A DNA stretch of 64,000 bases from JAXMAR01 sp046350295 (GTDB taxonomy: Bacteria > Planctomycetota > Planctomycetia > Gemmatales > Gemmataceae), in the NCBI GenBank assembly GCA_046350295.1, contig JAXMAR010000029.1:34569-98568 (forward strand). The letters are read 5' to 3'. A program made the position numbers and the translations under genes. The notes under the pieces were generated by a model. The model searched no databases, was not told the origin of the DNA, and worked only from the letters and a program-made list of their open reading frames with translations. Shown piece after piece: positions 40,096 to 49,271 of the stretch. How positions within the stretch are numbered: position 1 is the first letter of the stretch; each line of letters begins with the position of its first letter.

Positions 40096-41082
40096 ATGCG
40101 CTTGCTCGGCACAATCATCATCGCCCTTGGCCTTGTCGCGGGACACACCCACGCTACGCCGCCCGAAGGCGGACTCGTCATCGTCACGCTGCGGCCGGCA
40201 GCGACCGTCGACGACGCGGTGGTGCGCGTCCGGGATGTGGCGAGCGTCGAGGGGGGCTCGGCCGGGCTGGGGGAGCGGATCGCCCGCCTCGACGTGGCCG
40301 AATTGAAGGCCGGCGATTCCCACGTGATCACGCGCGAGCAGGTTTTCTACCGGCTGCTCATCGCGGGGCTGGATAAGCGCTCGTTCCGGGTCGTGGGACC
40401 GGCCCACCTGTCCGTGCGCTTGAACGCGGCCCCGGCGTCGAAAGAATCCGGAGTCGTCGAATCGGCGCGGCAGGCGATACGCGCCTCGCTTCCGAGCGAC
40501 GCGGAGAACGTGACGCTACGGCCTCTCGGCACGCCGTCGCTGCCGCCGGGTCTGCCGCCGGCCGCGCGTCTGACGTTCGCTGCGGAGATCGAAGGGAAGC
40601 GGACGTCGGGCCGGGTGCGCGTCGACGTGAGCGTGCTGGACGGAGACAGGAAGGTGGCGAGCGTGCCGGTGTTCTTCGACGTCAGCTTCATGGCGCACGT
40701 GGCGGTGGCGCGGCGGCGGCTTCCCCTCGGAGAAACCATCCCGGCGGAGGCGATCGGCTCGGAGCGGGCGTTGCAGAGCAAGGGGGAGGGATACATCAGC
40801 GCGGCGGAGGCGCGGGGCAAGACGGTGCGAGCGACGCTCGAACCAGGCGCCAAGATCAGTGCGGACGACTTGAAGGAGACGACGAGCGACGAGGCGCCGG
40901 TCGTGAAGACGCGCGACCTGGTCCGGCTTGTGGCCCAGGCGGGGCCGGTGAGCGTGACGGCCCGCGGCGAGGCCATGCAGGACGGGCGCATCGGCGACAT
41001 GATTCGGGTCCGCAACGTCGATTCCAGCAAGGTCGTGAGCGGGCGGGTCATCGATCGGAATATCGTGCGGGTGGAGTACTAG
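40096..41082 (+). CDS. flgA: Flagellar P-ring assembly chaperone FlgA
   Basis: 328 aa with a signal peptide (MRLLGTIIIALGLVAGHTHA). The C-terminal SAF-like region is diagnostic: VAVARRRLPLGETIPAEAIG, GKTVRATLEPGAKISADDLK, VKTRDLVRLVAQAGPVSVTA followed by RGEAMQDGRIGDMIRVRN. FlgA acts in the periplasm to help FlgI polymerise. It is longer than the E. coli protein, with an extra N-terminal domain (residues 25-150), which is common outside enterobacteria. Only two bases separate it from the flgG stop. Confidence 0.92.
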   Translation: MRLLGTIIIALGLVAGHTHATPPEGGLVIVTLRPAATVDDAVVRVRDVASVEGGSAGLGERIARLDVAELKAGDSHVITREQVFYRLLIAGLDKRSFRVVGPAHLSVRLNAAPASKESGVVESARQAIRASLPSDAENVTLRPLGTPSLPPGLPPAARLTFAAEIEGKRTSGRVRVDVSVLDGDRKVASVPVFFDVSFMAHVAVARRRLPLGETIPAEAIGSERALQSKGEGYISAAEARGKTVRATLEPGAKISADDLKETTSDEAPVVKTRDLVRLVAQAGPVSVTARGEAMQDGRIGDMIRVRNVDSSKVVSGRVIDRNIVRVEY

Positions 41083-41151
41083 CGGCACGATCTCTCGCCC
41101 GCACGCACGAACGATGCACGGTGAGGCAAGACCATTCACGGAGAAAGCGCG

Positions 41152-41769
41152 ATGAGAAGTAAGACCCTCTTGGTTCTTGGCGGGCTCCTGGCCCTGGCGG
41201 GAGAGGTCCGGGCCGATTCGATCTGGGAGCGGCGCGACCCGAACACGGCCTATTTGTTCACCGATCTGCGGGCGCGCAGGATGGGTGATCTGCTCACCGT
41301 GGTCATCAATGAGAACACGGAGCTCGAGGGACTCGAGACGCGGCAGATGAACAAGGAGACCGCGACCAGCGCCGGCGCCACGCTGAACGCCAAGTCGGCT
41401 TCCGGCGGCTTGAATCGCAGCTTCTCCGGCGAGTTCGACGGCTCCAGCACCTCGAAACGCAAGTTCGACGGCAAGAACAATACCACCATCGACCGCAAGT
41501 TCGTCGATCGCATGACCGTCACCGTCGTCGGCGTCATGCCCAACGGCAACCTCATCATCGAAGGCTATCGCAAGCGAACGCTCACGCGCGAGATCCGCGT
41601 GCTCCGCCTGCGCGGCGTGGTCCGGCCGGCCGACATCGGGCCGTTCAACACCGTGCAGTCGCAGGCGATCGCCGATTGCGAGATGCTCTACATGGGGCGC
41701 GGGCCGGAATCGGCGTACACGAACCAGGGTTGGGGCGGCCGCATCATGAACGTGCTCTGGCCGTTCTGA
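41152..41769 (+). CDS. flgH: Flagellar L-ring protein FlgH
   Basis: 205 aa. A signal peptide of about 21 residues ends at EVRADSIW; there is no lipobox Cys, unlike the enterobacterial lipoprotein. Family marks are RRMGDLLTVVINENTELEGL, FVDRMTVTVVGVMPNGNLII followed by EGYRKRTL, RLRGVVRPADIGPFNTVQSQ and the C-terminal GWGGRIMNVLWPF. It builds the outer-membrane ring, confirming a diderm envelope. Between flgA and flgI. Confidence 0.95.
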   Translation: MRSKTLLVLGGLLALAGEVRADSIWERRDPNTAYLFTDLRARRMGDLLTVVINENTELEGLETRQMNKETATSAGATLNAKSASGGLNRSFSGEFDGSSTSKRKFDGKNNTTIDRKFVDRMTVTVVGVMPNGNLIIEGYRKRTLTREIRVLRLRGVVRPADIGPFNTVQSQAIADCEMLYMGRGPESAYTNQGWGGRIMNVLWPF

Positions 41770-41837
41770 GCGGAATGCGACGGCTCGCGTCGTAGCTGAA
41801 TTCGTCAGAGTGCAGATCATGAAGCGGGAGGGACGCC

Positions 41838-42962
41838 ATGAAACGCTTGCTTGCGCCTGTGTTCGTTCTAATTGCGTGCTACACGCCGGCGTCCGGCGGC
41901 GTGCGCATCAAGGACATCACGGACCTGGAAGGCGCGCGCAGCAACCAACTCGTAGGCTTCGGCCTGGTCGTCGGCCTGGATGGAACCGGGAGCAAAGGCA
42001 TCTTCACGCAGCAGGTCGCGGTCGACATGCTGCAGCGTTTCAACGTTTCGACCAAGACAATCTCGGAGATTCGCGGCGACACGGTCTTCAAGTCAGGCAA
42101 CATCTCGGCCGTGATGGTCACCGCGGACATCGGCCCGTTCAGCCGGAAGGGGAGCAAGATCGACGTGACGGTCTCCGCCCTCGATGACGCCACGGGCCTG
42201 CAGGGAGGCGAGCTGCTCATGACGCCGCTCAAGGCGGTCGACAACGTCATCTATGCGAACGCGCAGGGGCAAGTGCTGGTCGGCGGCTTCAACTTCAGCG
42301 TCAACAACGGGCCCGGCCCAGCCACCGCCAGCGCCCAGAAAAACCACCCGACGGTGGGCCGGATCGCCGGCGGGGCCATCGTCGAGTGCGAGGCACGCGG
42401 GAAAATCCTGTGCGAGGGCAAGGTACGCCTCCTCCTGCGTGACGCCGACTACTTGACGGCGCGCGGCATCGCCCGGGCGGTCAACGGCCGTTTCCCCGGG
42501 ACGGCGTTCGCCCAGGACGCGGGCGCCGTGCAGATCTTCGTGCCGCCGGGCAGGGATTTGCAGCTCGTCTCTTTTGTCAGCGAGATCGGCATTCTCGAAG
42601 TGGAGCCGGACATGCCGGCGCGCGTGGTCATCAACGAGCGGACCGGGACGGTGGTCGCGGGGGAAAACGTCCGCATCTCGACGGTGGCGCTGACGCACGG
42701 CAACCTGGCGATCAGCACGAGCAACGAGCCGATCGCGTCGCAACCGTTGCCGTTCGCGCGCGGCAAGACAGTGGTGCTGCCGCGGGCCAAGGTCGGCGTG
42801 ACGGAGGAAGGGGGCATGGTCCGTGTCCTGGAAAAGACGATGACGGTGGCGGAGCTGGCCCGGGCGCTGAACGCGCTGGGCGCGACGCCGCGCGACCTGA
42901 TCATCATCTTTCAGCACCTGAAAAGGCTTGGGGCGCTGCACGCGGATTTGGTGGTGATGTAG
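41838..42962 (+). CDS. flgI: Flagellar P-ring protein FlgI
   Basis: 374 aa with a signal peptide (MKRLLAPVFVLIACYTPASG). VRIKDITDLEGARSNQLVGF with GLVVGLDGTGSKG is the FlgI opening. NISAVMVTADIGPFSRKGSK, IDVTVSALDDATGLQGGELL, VVINERTGTVVAGENVRIST and the final TVAELARALNALGATPRDLI follow. It polymerises around the rod in the periplasm. The small rod-binding protein gene begins 17 bp later. Confidence 0.97.
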   Translation: MKRLLAPVFVLIACYTPASGGVRIKDITDLEGARSNQLVGFGLVVGLDGTGSKGIFTQQVAVDMLQRFNVSTKTISEIRGDTVFKSGNISAVMVTADIGPFSRKGSKIDVTVSALDDATGLQGGELLMTPLKAVDNVIYANAQGQVLVGGFNFSVNNGPGPATASAQKNHPTVGRIAGGAIVECEARGKILCEGKVRLLLRDADYLTARGIARAVNGRFPGTAFAQDAGAVQIFVPPGRDLQLVSFVSEIGILEVEPDMPARVVINERTGTVVAGENVRISTVALTHGNLAISTSNEPIASQPLPFARGKTVVLPRAKVGVTEEGGMVRVLEKTMTVAELARALNALGATPRDLIIIFQHLKRLGALHADLVVM

Positions 42963-42979
42963 ACACGCCTTACAGAGAA

Positions 42980-43345
42980 ATGGAGACGCGGATGAGCCCC
43001 GCACTGGCCCCGACGGCCCCTCTGTCGCTCCCCGATGTGGATTTCGCACGCCTGGCCCAGCGGACGCCGGCGGAGCGCGCCAAGGGGATCGAGCAGGCGG
43101 CGGCCGGTATCGAGGGTGTGTTCGTATCGCTTTTGCTCAAGCAGATGCGCGAGTCGCTCGAGCCGGGGGCCATGTTCGGCGGGGACAGCGGCGACGTCCT
43201 GGGCGGCCTGTTCGACATGACGCTGGGCCAGCACCTCGGCAAAACCGGTATGCTCGGCATCGGTAACCTGCTGAAGAAGGACTGGATGCGGAAATACGAG
43301 AACAACCAAGCGCGCGACGCCGTCAAAAAACCGACGCCATTGTAG
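42980..43345 (+). CDS. flgJ: FlgJ-type rod-binding protein, scaffold domain only
   Basis: 121 aa. IEQAAAGIEGVFVSLLLKQM then RESLEPGAMFGGDSGDVLGG and FDMTLGQHLGKTGMLGIGNL match the N-terminal rod-binding domain of FlgJ. The muramidase domain of the enterobacterial protein is absent, so a separate peptidoglycan hydrolase would be required. This short form is normal in alpha-proteobacteria and many other phyla. Third of the ring-rod assembly genes in the operon. Confidence 0.88.
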   Translation: METRMSPALAPTAPLSLPDVDFARLAQRTPAERAKGIEQAAAGIEGVFVSLLLKQMRESLEPGAMFGGDSGDVLGGLFDMTLGQHLGKTGMLGIGNLLKKDWMRKYENNQARDAVKKPTPL

Positions 43346-43430
43346 AGCGCCGCGCCGACGCGCTCGACACGGTGAAGGTGCGCCTTTTTTTTGTCCGGGC
43401 AAGCCGGCGCCTGCCTCACGGGAAAGTGCC

Positions 43431-43925
43431 ATGGACGAGCGCCGGGTCTATCGCGACTGCCTCGACTACCTGGCCAGGGAGGAAGACTGCCTGCGGCGCC
43501 TTAGCGGAGCCGTCGACGCGTTGCAGACCGCGGTGCGCGGCAGCGGCTGGGCGAACCTCCCCGGGGCCCTGGACCGGCTCGAACCGTTGCTCGCCGAGCG
43601 GGATCGGCTCGGCGAAGCGCGCAAGGCCCTAGGCGACGAACTTTCTCAATTTGACGGAAGCGCCGCGCCCCTTGAAGCCTTGGCCAACCGTCTGCCGGCG
43701 CCCGACGCGGCCCGGCTGCGTGACCGCAAACGCCAGCTTCGCACGCTGGCCCAGGACGTCCAGCGCCGCGCTCAGGCGACCGCTTTCCTCGCCCGCCATC
43801 ACCTCGCGTTCTTCGACGGCTTCTTCCTCGAAATCACCCGCCCCCTCGGCTCCGCCCCGCGCTATGGTCGCGCGGGCCAACTGGATAACTCTCCGCCCGG
43901 CTCGCTCCTCAGGGCCAGGGGATAA
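43431..43925 (+). CDS. FlgN-like flagellar export chaperone
   Basis: 164 aa, mostly helical with heptad character (CLDYLAREEDCLRRLSGAVD, LEPLLAERDRLGEARKALGD, LRDRKRQLRTLAQDVQRRAQ). Sequence similarity to FlgN is weak, but the size, helical content and position directly before flgK, whose product FlgN escorts, support the assignment. The C-terminus is Gly/Pro/Arg-rich. The start ATG lies 85 bp after the flgJ stop, and flgK begins 3 bases after its own stop. Confidence 0.68.
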   Translation: MDERRVYRDCLDYLAREEDCLRRLSGAVDALQTAVRGSGWANLPGALDRLEPLLAERDRLGEARKALGDELSQFDGSAAPLEALANRLPAPDAARLRDRKRQLRTLAQDVQRRAQATAFLARHHLAFFDGFFLEITRPLGSAPRYGRAGQLDNSPPGSLLRARG

Positions 43926-43928
43926 ACC

Positions 43929-45893
43929 ATGGCCAGTACGCAGTCGATCGGTCTGTCCGGCATTCTCGCCAGCCAGCGGCTTCTGGACATCACCGGCCAG
44001 AACATCGCCAACGCCGGCACGGACGGCTACCATCGCCAGATCGCCTCCCTGGCCGCAGTCAACTTCGGCAGTGACATCGGCCTCGGCGTCGACATCACGC
44101 GCGTGAGCCGTTCCCTCAACTTCGGCCTCGAGCAATCGATCACGCGCAACATCGCCTCCGAAAACGACCTGGCGACGCAGCTCGATTCCATGGGGCAGGT
44201 GCAGGACAATTTCCAGACCGGCGCCGGCTCTCTTCTGGACCTGCTCGAACAGCTCCGCAACCAGGCGGTGACGCTCGTCGGCAATTCCGACGATGTGACC
44301 AGCCAGCGCGTCTTCATCAACCAAGCCCAGTCCCTCGTCGAGAAGCTCAACGCGGCGCACGACGAGATCAGCCGCGCCCGCACCGACGTCGGCTCCACGC
44401 TCAACGCCGACGTCGACCAGATCAACAGCCTCGCCAAGCAGATCGCCGACCTGAACCCGGCCATCGCGCACGCGGTCATCGGCGGCGGCAACGCCAACGA
44501 TCTGAGCGACCGCCGCGACCAGCTCGTCAACCAGCTGGCCCAGCTCATCGACGTCCGCGTCGTGCCGCAAGACCACGGCGAGATCAACGTCTTCGCGGGG
44601 GGCGTGCCGCTCGTCGTCGGCAGCCAGAGCCTTCAGCTCCAGGTGAATGTCGACGCCAAGGACCAGGCGTCGCTCGGAACCATCGGTCTGCCCGCCAGCG
44701 TCCAGGTCAACGGCGGCGCGGTGAACGGACTCTTGACACTGCGCAACCAGACCCTGCCCGACGTCCTCGGCCGGCTCAACGCCTGGGCCGGCGCGCTTGT
44801 CCAAACGCTCGACGGCGCCCAGGCGACCGGGCTGGGCGCCGCCGGCCCGCTCCACCTCCTCATCGGCGACCGGCCGGTCAACGCCGCCAACGCGCCGCTC
44901 GAGTCGGCCGGCCTCGCCTTCCCGCCGCAGGCCGGCGCCCTTTACGTTTCCATCACCGACGAGGCGACCGGCCAGCGCACGCTGCAAGCGGTCAACATCG
45001 ACCCGACAACGCAGAGCCTCAACGACGTGGCGAGCGCGCTGAGCGCCGTGCCGCATCTACAGGCCGTCGTCAATGCGCAGAGCGGGACGCTGACCCTCAT
45101 GGCGCAGCCCGGTTACGCCTTCGACTTCGCCGGACGGCTGCCCACCGCGCCCGAGACGGTCGCCATCAGCGGCACGGCCCAAGCGGAGCTGAGCGGCAAT
45201 TACAGCGGGACAAGCAACGACCAGTACACGTTCACGGTCGTGGGCAGCGGCACGGTCGGGGTGACGCCCAACTTGACGCTGGAGGCGCGCAACAGCGCCG
45301 GCCAGCTCCTGTCCAGCTTCAATATCGGGCAGGGCTACGAACCGGGGCAGGCGCTCGGCCCCGTGAACGGCGTGAGCGTGAAGCTCGGCGCGGGCACGGT
45401 GAACAACGGCGACTCGTTCGGCACGCGCGTCATCGCCCAGCCGGACACCTCGGGCATTCTCGTCGGGCTCGGCCTGAACACCTTCTTCGCGGGGGACACG
45501 CCCGGCGCCCTCGCGGTCCGCTCCGATCTGAGCGCGCATCCGGAGCAACTGGCCGGCTCGCGCGCGGGCCGGCCGGGCGACGGTTCCAACTGGCGGCGCC
45601 TCGCCGATCTCCTGGACGCCCCTCAGCTCGATAGTGGGACGCGCAGCCTGAACAAGTTCATGTCCGACCTGGTCAGCGACGTCGGTAGCCAGGTGCAGGA
45701 CCTCGATCAACGGCACACGGCGGCGCAGAGCCTGGGGGCCGGGCTGGCGGCCCAGCAGCAGAGCGTGTCGGGCGTCGATCCGAACGAGGAGCTGACGCGG
45801 CTGGTGCAATACCAGCGCTCCTTCCAGATGTCGGCCAAGTTCCTGTCCGTGACCAACGACACGCTGAACGACCTGTTCACGATCTTGCAGTGA
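43929..45893 (+). CDS. flgK: Flagellar hook-associated protein FlgK
   Basis: 654 aa. MASTQSIGLSGILASQRLLD with ITGQNIANAGTDGYHRQ is the conserved HAP1 N-terminus. The C-terminus keeps the FQMSAKFLSVTNDTLNDLFT D0 helix with the preceding GVDPNEELTRLVQYQRS. The middle (about 280-560) is longer than in E. coli and carries a surface-exposed insertion rich in Thr, Gly and Asn. FlgK joins the hook to the filament. The stop TGA shares one base with the ATG of flgL. Confidence 0.94.
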   Translation: MASTQSIGLSGILASQRLLDITGQNIANAGTDGYHRQIASLAAVNFGSDIGLGVDITRVSRSLNFGLEQSITRNIASENDLATQLDSMGQVQDNFQTGAGSLLDLLEQLRNQAVTLVGNSDDVTSQRVFINQAQSLVEKLNAAHDEISRARTDVGSTLNADVDQINSLAKQIADLNPAIAHAVIGGGNANDLSDRRDQLVNQLAQLIDVRVVPQDHGEINVFAGGVPLVVGSQSLQLQVNVDAKDQASLGTIGLPASVQVNGGAVNGLLTLRNQTLPDVLGRLNAWAGALVQTLDGAQATGLGAAGPLHLLIGDRPVNAANAPLESAGLAFPPQAGALYVSITDEATGQRTLQAVNIDPTTQSLNDVASALSAVPHLQAVVNAQSGTLTLMAQPGYAFDFAGRLPTAPETVAISGTAQAELSGNYSGTSNDQYTFTVVGSGTVGVTPNLTLEARNSAGQLLSSFNIGQGYEPGQALGPVNGVSVKLGAGTVNNGDSFGTRVIAQPDTSGILVGLGLNTFFAGDTPGALAVRSDLSAHPEQLAGSRAGRPGDGSNWRRLADLLDAPQLDSGTRSLNKFMSDLVSDVGSQVQDLDQRHTAAQSLGAGLAAQQQSVSGVDPNEELTRLVQYQRSFQMSAKFLSVTNDTLNDLFTILQ

Positions 45894-47365
45894 TGGGAGC
45901 CGACGTCATGGACATGCGGGTCACGCCGCAAACGATTCTGGCCCGCGCCCTCGCCGCCACGGCGCTGCAGACCAGCCAGTTCGGCAAGCTGCAGGAGCAG
46001 GCGTCGAGCGGCAAGAAAGTCCTCGTCCCTTCCGACGACCCCGCCCACCTCGGCGCCCTGCTCAACGGCAAGACGCAGGACCAGCGCCTCGAAACCTACC
46101 TGAGCAACATCGCCGGCGGACGCTCGGCCCTCGACCTGAGCGTCTCGACGCTCACGGAGGCCAGCAACATCTTCCAGCAGGCGCGCAGCCTCGCCCTCGA
46201 GGGGGCAAGCTCGAGCAACGACGCCGCCGCCCGCAACGCCCTCGCCCAGCAGGTCGACGAGCTCATCAACCGCCTCGGCGAGATCGTCAACACCCAGAGC
46301 AACGGCCGCTACATCTTCGCCGGCACGGCGACGCAGACACCGCCCTTTGTCATTGCGAAGAACGCCGACGGCAGCATCAGCGGCGCCACCTATCAGGGAG
46401 CGGACCAGCGCGACGCGGTCCTGATCAGCGGTCAGCAGACGATCGCCACGCTCTACTCCGGGGCCGAGATTTTTCAGAGCCATGACCGCGGGATCACCAC
46501 GTATCTCGGCACGACAGGGGCCGCGGCCGGCTCGGGGACCGATAGCGCCACGGGTCGCGGCACGCTGCTGGTACAGCACACGAGCACGACGTTCGCGGCG
46601 GGCTCGGGCGTCCAGGCCGGGACATCCTCCGCCGCCGGCGACACGATCATCGGCCCGGCGGGGGCGTATCAGCTCACCATCAACGACACCAGCGGCACGG
46701 GAGCCTCGGGCACGATCTCGATGAACGGCGGGCCCCCCGTGGCGTTCAGCAACACCGACACCGACCTGGTGGTCACCGGCCCCAAGGGGGAAATTGTTCA
46801 CCTCGACACGACCGCGATCACGCCGGGCTTCAGCGGCACGATCGCGCTGACGGCAAACGGCACGCTCTCCACCGACGGCGGCGCCAGTTCCGTGCCGATC
46901 ACGTTCGCGGCGAACCAGCAAGTCACGAACAGCGTGGACGGCGGCGTCACCAACGTCAACAGCGTCAACATCCGCACCACGGGGACCGAGGCCCTCGACT
47001 ACACGGGCTCGGCCGACGCCTTTCAGGCGCTCATCGAGCTGCGTGACGACTTGCGGAACAAACGCGGGCTCACGGAGCCCGAGCAGATCGCCGCGCTGTC
47101 CGCGCAGGTATCGGAGCTGGACCGCGTCCGCACCAACGTCCTGACGACCGTGGGCGAGCAATCGTCCAGCCTCGAAAACCTCGACAACCTGGAAAGTCAC
47201 TTGCAGGACTTGCAACTGACGACGAAGAAGCTGATCAGCAGCCTGGAGGACGTCGACATCAGCCAGGTCGTGATCGACCTGCAGAACCAGCAGAACCTGT
47301 TGCAGGCGACGCTCGGCTCGACCGCCCGGCTGATGAGCGTGAGCCTGCTGGATTTCCTGCACTAG
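45893..47365 (+). CDS. flgL: Flagellar hook-filament junction protein FlgL
   Basis: 490 aa from the ATG at 45893 in a TGATG overlap with flgK; MDMRVTPQT a few codons later is an alternative. N-terminal SQFGKLQEQASSGKKVLVPS with DDPAHLGALLNG and C-terminal LENLDNLESHLQDLQLTTKK with LISSLEDVDISQV and LLQATLGSTARLMSVSLLDF are the flagellin-type helices of HAP3. It is longer than enterobacterial FlgL (317 aa) because of a 200-residue central beta-rich domain of Gly/Thr/Ser sequence (about 190-370). Last gene of the flagellar operon here; no flagellin gene follows. Confidence 0.93.
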   Translation: MGADVMDMRVTPQTILARALAATALQTSQFGKLQEQASSGKKVLVPSDDPAHLGALLNGKTQDQRLETYLSNIAGGRSALDLSVSTLTEASNIFQQARSLALEGASSSNDAAARNALAQQVDELINRLGEIVNTQSNGRYIFAGTATQTPPFVIAKNADGSISGATYQGADQRDAVLISGQQTIATLYSGAEIFQSHDRGITTYLGTTGAAAGSGTDSATGRGTLLVQHTSTTFAAGSGVQAGTSSAAGDTIIGPAGAYQLTINDTSGTGASGTISMNGGPPVAFSNTDTDLVVTGPKGEIVHLDTTAITPGFSGTIALTANGTLSTDGGASSVPITFAANQQVTNSVDGGVTNVNSVNIRTTGTEALDYTGSADAFQALIELRDDLRNKRGLTEPEQIAALSAQVSELDRVRTNVLTTVGEQSSSLENLDNLESHLQDLQLTTKKLISSLEDVDISQVVIDLQNQQNLLQATLGSTARLMSVSLLDFLH

Positions 47366-47384
47366 CGGGCACTTGAGGGCGGGA

Positions 47385-48149
47385 TCAGTTGAAGTCGTCC
47401 CCCAGCGGCATCCCATCGGCCGGATCATTGGCCAGGCGCCACGTGAGCGGGCTGCAGCGCCCCGAGATGGTGCGGACGGACCCGTCCCCCAGGCCGGCGA
47501 GGATGCCGTCGGCGGAGAGCGCCTGCGGCAGGGAGGAATCGCAAGCGTCCTTGTCTGGCGCCAGTTGAAAGCGGGCATGGCTGTAGAAAGCGTACATCGG
47601 CGCCCAGTAGTACAGCCGGTTGTAGGCCCACGCCGTGGGATCGCCTTTGCACGTCTGGTAGCGCGTGGTGAACATCAGGGTGTTGGATAGGCCATCGGGG
47701 ATGTTGGCGAAGGTCATGCCGCCATCGCGGAAGAACTTCCAGTTGCCGGCATAGTTGGTCGTGGCGAGCGAGTCGTTGAAGACGTGGCCCGGCGGCGCCG
47801 TCGGATCGGCGTCATCGGTGAAGAGCGGGACCGGCCGGTGCATCACCTCGGTCCAGTCGTCCTTGCCCTGCTTGAAGAGGGCGTCTTGCTCCAGGAAGGG
47901 CAACAGATGCAGGTGCAAGCTCCCCTTCGCGAACTTGTCGCCCCCTACGAGCGGCGGGAACGAATTGAAGGCGTCGTGATAGCTGTGCACGGCGATGCCG
48001 AGCTGCTTCATGTTGTTGATGCTCTGGGCCGTCTTGGCCGCGCTGCGCAGGCGGGCGAGCGCCGGGAATAGCATCGCGAGCAAGAGGATGACGAGACCGA
48101 GGAGAACCACGACCGAGATCATCGATACGCCGCATCGCCGCGCTGCCAT
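47385..48149 (-). CDS. DUF1559 prepilin-like protein (downstream paralogue)
   Basis: 254 aa from the ATG at 48149 (SD AGAGGA). The N-terminus MAARRCGVSMISVVVLLGLV is a type IV prepilin-like start where the usual GFTLIELLVV is replaced by GVSMISVVVLLGLVILLLAM. Then come INNMKQLGIAVHSYHDAFNS with FPPLVG, SLHLHLLPFLEQDALFKQGK, DGLSNTLMFTTRYQ, and the end GLGDGSVRTISGRCSPLTWR. DUF1559 proteins are greatly expanded in planctomycetes; function unknown, probably pseudopilin-like or surface. It is a tandem paralogue of the gene upstream, with an AT-rich inverted repeat between them. Confidence 0.88.
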   Translation of the reverse strand: MAARRCGVSMISVVVLLGLVILLLAMLFPALARLRSAAKTAQSINNMKQLGIAVHSYHDAFNSFPPLVGGDKFAKGSLHLHLLPFLEQDALFKQGKDDWTEVMHRPVPLFTDDADPTAPPGHVFNDSLATTNYAGNWKFFRDGGMTFANIPDGLSNTLMFTTRYQTCKGDPTAWAYNRLYYWAPMYAFYSHARFQLAPDKDACDSSLPQALSADGILAGLGDGSVRTISGRCSPLTWRLANDPADGMPLGDDFN

Positions 48150-48176
48150 GGTCGTCCTCTTTCGCAACCAGTTGCG

Positions 48177-48329
48177 AATTGACAATTAGCAATTGACGAT
48201 TAGCAATTTCAAATTTGAGCCGTCGGGACACTGTTCGCTGCAACACGGCCGCGTCGTCCCAGACCGCGAGCCGGATCCAGTCAGCAACCCCCAATTTGCA
48301 ATTGCTAATCGTCAATTGCTAATTGTCAA
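48177..48329. repeat. AT-rich 38-bp inverted repeat between paralogues
   Basis: AATTGACAATTAGCAATTGA and the following CGATTAGCAATTTCAAATTT (48177-48216) are mirrored at 48292-48329 with one or two mismatches. The 75-bp core is GC-rich like the chromosome. The arms are very AT-rich and contain internal short repeats (CAATTAGCAATTG). It looks like a small insertion between the two DUF1559 genes. Confidence 0.85.
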
Positions 48330-48339
48330 GTCCCTCAGA

Positions 48340-49107
48340 TCAATTGAAGTCTTCCCCCAGCGCATGCCCGTCGTTCGGGTCCGTGGCGAACAGCCACGTC
48401 AGCGGACTGCACCGGTCGGACACCAGCCGCGCCGAGCCATCGCACATGCCGACCGCGATCCCCTCCTTGCCGAGGGACTGGGGCAGCGACGAGTCGCAAT
48501 CCCCCTGCCCCGGCGCGATCTGGAAGCGGGCATGGCTGTAGAAGCCGAACATCGGCGCCCAGTAGTGCAAGCGATTGTAAGCCCAGGCGCTCGGATCGTC
48601 GTTGCACACCTGGTAGCGCGTCGCGTACATGAGGGTGTTCGAGGTGCCGTCGGCGATCCGGACCAGCGACGTGCCGCCGTCGCGGAACACCTTCCAGTTG
48701 CCGGCATAGTTCGTCGTCGCCAGCTTGTTGTCGAAGACGTGGCCGGGCGGGGCGGTCGGATCGGCCGAATCCGTGTACACCGCGATGGGCCGGTCCATCA
48801 CGAGCGTCCAGTCCTCCCGGCCCTCCTGATACAGCCGCTCCTGCTCGATATAGGGCAGGATGTGCAGGTGCAGCGTGCCCTTGGTCGTCTTGTCCGTCCC
48901 GACCAGCGGCGGCAGGGCGCCGTGGACATCGTGATAGGCATGGCAGGCGATCGTGAGCTGGCGGATGTTGTTGAAGCCCTCCGTCCGCTTGGCGACACGA
49001 CCCAGCTGATTGATGACCGGGACCAGCATCCCGAAAAGAAGGACGAGCAGGCCGAGCAGGAAGAGAAGGGAGATCATCGACAGACCGGGGCGTCGGGGCG
49101 CGAGCAT
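48340..49107 (-). CDS. DUF1559 prepilin-like protein (upstream paralogue)
   Basis: 255 aa. MLAPRRPGLSMISLLFLLGL has the same altered prepilin leader as its neighbour. The two proteins align along their whole length: FNNIRQLTIACHAYHDVHGA, LPPLVGTDKTTKGTLHLHIL, ADPTAPPGHVFDNKLATTNY, DGTSNTLMYATRYQVCNDDP, ARFQIAPGQGDCDSSLPQSL, DGSARLVSDRCSPLTWLFAT. A local duplication is the simplest explanation. The ATG at 49107 has GGAGGACGATC just before it. Confidence 0.88.
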   Translation of the reverse strand: MLAPRRPGLSMISLLFLLGLLVLLFGMLVPVINQLGRVAKRTEGFNNIRQLTIACHAYHDVHGALPPLVGTDKTTKGTLHLHILPYIEQERLYQEGREDWTLVMDRPIAVYTDSADPTAPPGHVFDNKLATTNYAGNWKVFRDGGTSLVRIADGTSNTLMYATRYQVCNDDPSAWAYNRLHYWAPMFGFYSHARFQIAPGQGDCDSSLPQSLGKEGIAVGMCDGSARLVSDRCSPLTWLFATDPNDGHALGEDFN

Positions 49108-49271
49108 GATCGTCCTCCGTAGGGCGGCCTCGTTCGCCGCATGAAGGTGAACGCAAGGTCCACCAAAGGAGAGAACGCCGGCCGGCCGGATCTATTCCAC
49201 GATTAACGCCCCACGCTATCTCGCCTTCCGCCGTTTCGCAAGAGCGGCGCACCGTTTTCCGGAGGCGCCGC

